Shown piece by piece: positions 5,721 through 6,429 of a stretch of 6,429 nt of DNA. This stretch comes from Pseudomonadota bacterium (GTDB taxonomy: Bacteria; Pseudomonadota; Alphaproteobacteria; Reyranellales; Reyranellaceae): assembly GCA_023436825.1 (NCBI GenBank), contig JAEZHS010000355.1, positions 1 through 6,429 of the forward strand, in the 5' to 3' direction. The notes under the pieces are model-generated. The model saw only the letters and a list, made by a program, of their open reading frames with translations. It was not told where the DNA came from and did not search any database. How positions within the stretch are numbered: position 1 is the stretch's first letter; every line of letters starts with the position of its first letter. The translations under genes and the position numbers were made by a program.

Positions 5721-6429
5721 ATGGCCTTCGATCGAAGCTGGCGGCGGATCTCCTGGCTGATCCTGGGCATCGGCGGCTTGATTCTGGCCGGCGGCCTGGC
5801 GCTCGGCTGGGGCAGCCTCCGACACGTCCTCTATGCCGACCGCGCCGAGGGCGAGGTGGTGGAAATCCGCCGCGAGGGCGACATGTACGCGCCCGTGGTG
5901 CGTTTCCGACTGGCCAACGGCGAGACGCAGGAGGGCAAGGACCTGGGCAGCGGGGCGCCCGACTTCGCGGTCGGCGACCGGGTGACTGTTCTCTACATGC
6001 CGGACGACCCCGAGGACTTCCGCATCGACACCTTCGAGCGGCTGTGGTTCACCTCGATCTTCGTCACGGCGTTCGCCGGCTTCTGGCTGATGTTCGGTGC
6101 CGTCGCCTGGGCGTTGTCGAGCGACGTCGACCTGTTCGTCATCGGCGAGCGGGCCTTCGCCGTGATCGCGGGGGCGGCGCTGGTGATCGGCATTGCAGCG
6201 CTTTGGAACGCCGCCGATCTCTACGGCGGCGGCACGCGTACCGGAGGCACGGTGCTGGAGGTGCGCGAGACCCGCCGGACCGAGCAGGAGGAGGTGACGC
6301 GGCCGGACGGCAGCGAATACCGGCGCGACGTCGAGCGTGTCTCTTACGCGCCGGTCGTGCGCTTCACCACCGCCGACGGCCGCGAGATCGAGTTCCACGG
6401 CCGTGGCGGCAGCGACAGGGGGTTCACCC
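5721..6429 (+). CDS. Membrane protein with two DUF3592-like repeats, 3' end outside the window
   Basis: The frame is open from ATG 5721 to the window end, giving 236 residues with no stop. A membrane segment at about 10-32 leads to a DUF3592-like domain (about 41-105): a GEVVEI strand, the YAPVVRF motif (56-62), an F-x-V-G-D-R-V-T-V-L-Y strand (82-92) and the PDDP turn leading to RIDTF. Two more helices follow (about 110-132 and 144-165). A second copy then starts: GGTVLEV (175-181), a charged insertion rich in Glu and Arg (182-206), and YAPVVRF again (209-215) followed by TTADGREIEFHG. The copy is cut before its conserved end. A final helix after it is expected by analogy. DUF3592 has no established biochemical role. 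AGAGG nine bases upstream supports the start. An 81-bp gap and palindrome separate it from the sugar genes, so it may be an independent unit. Confidence 0.88.
   Translation, partial: MAFDRSWRRISWLILGIGGLILAGGLALGWGSLRHVLYADRAEGEVVEIRREGDMYAPVVRFRLANGETQEGKDLGSGAPDFAVGDRVTVLYMPDDPEDFRIDTFERLWFTSIFVTAFAGFWLMFGAVAWALSSDVDLFVIGERAFAVIAGAALVIGIAALWNAADLYGGGTRTGGTVLEVRETRRTEQEEVTRPDGSEYRRDVERVSYAPVVRFTTADGREIEFHGRGGSDRGFT

Noticed and set aside
4869..6398. A 509-codon open reading frame on the minus strand
   Set aside because: It lies antisense to the dehydrogenase end, the membrane protein, the palindrome and the DUF3592 gene. Its translation is low-complexity and rich in Arg, Ala, Gln and His, without domains. 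It is a by-product of high GC.

Overview
The window is GC-rich, with strongly G/C-biased third codon positions. The gene families and a CTCTCCC/GGGAGAG intergenic palindrome suggest a soil- or plant-associated alphaproteobacterium. No taxonomic marker is present, so this is an inference. Genes are densely packed, and there is no RNA gene, CRISPR array, phage gene or insertion sequence.

There are two divergent blocks. The minus-strand block (3212 down to 1) is a CUT1-type carbohydrate ABC importer: a Tat-exported solute-binding protein (3212-1854), a MalF-type permease (1786-902) and a MalG-type permease (902-15), the two permeases overlapping by one base. A possible start codon for the next gene sits at the very edge (3-1). 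No ATPase is present; it could be that next gene or be encoded elsewhere. A strong perfect hairpin lies between the binding-protein and MalF genes, and the MalF reading frame may really begin at an upstream CTG.

The plus-strand block begins 129 bp away. It holds an aldose 1-epimerase (3342-4193), a short-chain dehydrogenase closely resembling Caulobacter-type NAD-dependent D-xylose 1-dehydrogenase (4201-4968), and an unrecognised four-helix membrane protein (4965-5639) whose GTG start overlaps the dehydrogenase stop. After an 81-bp gap with a REP-like palindrome comes a membrane protein with two DUF3592-like repeats (5721 to beyond 6429), cut by the window end and probably separate from the sugar genes.

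The simplest reading is an aldose uptake and oxidation locus. The importer brings in a sugar, the epimerase equilibrates its anomers, and the dehydrogenase oxidises C1 to the lactone, as in Weimberg/Dahms-type non-phosphorylative pathways. The later steps (lactonase, sugar-acid dehydratase) are not in the window. The sugar identity (xylose, arabinose, galactose, fucose or other) cannot be fixed from sequence alone. Most of the window is ordinary catabolic gene content. The points most worth a second look are the membrane protein coupled to the dehydrogenase, the intercistronic hairpin with the ambiguous MalF start, and the duplicated DUF3592 protein.
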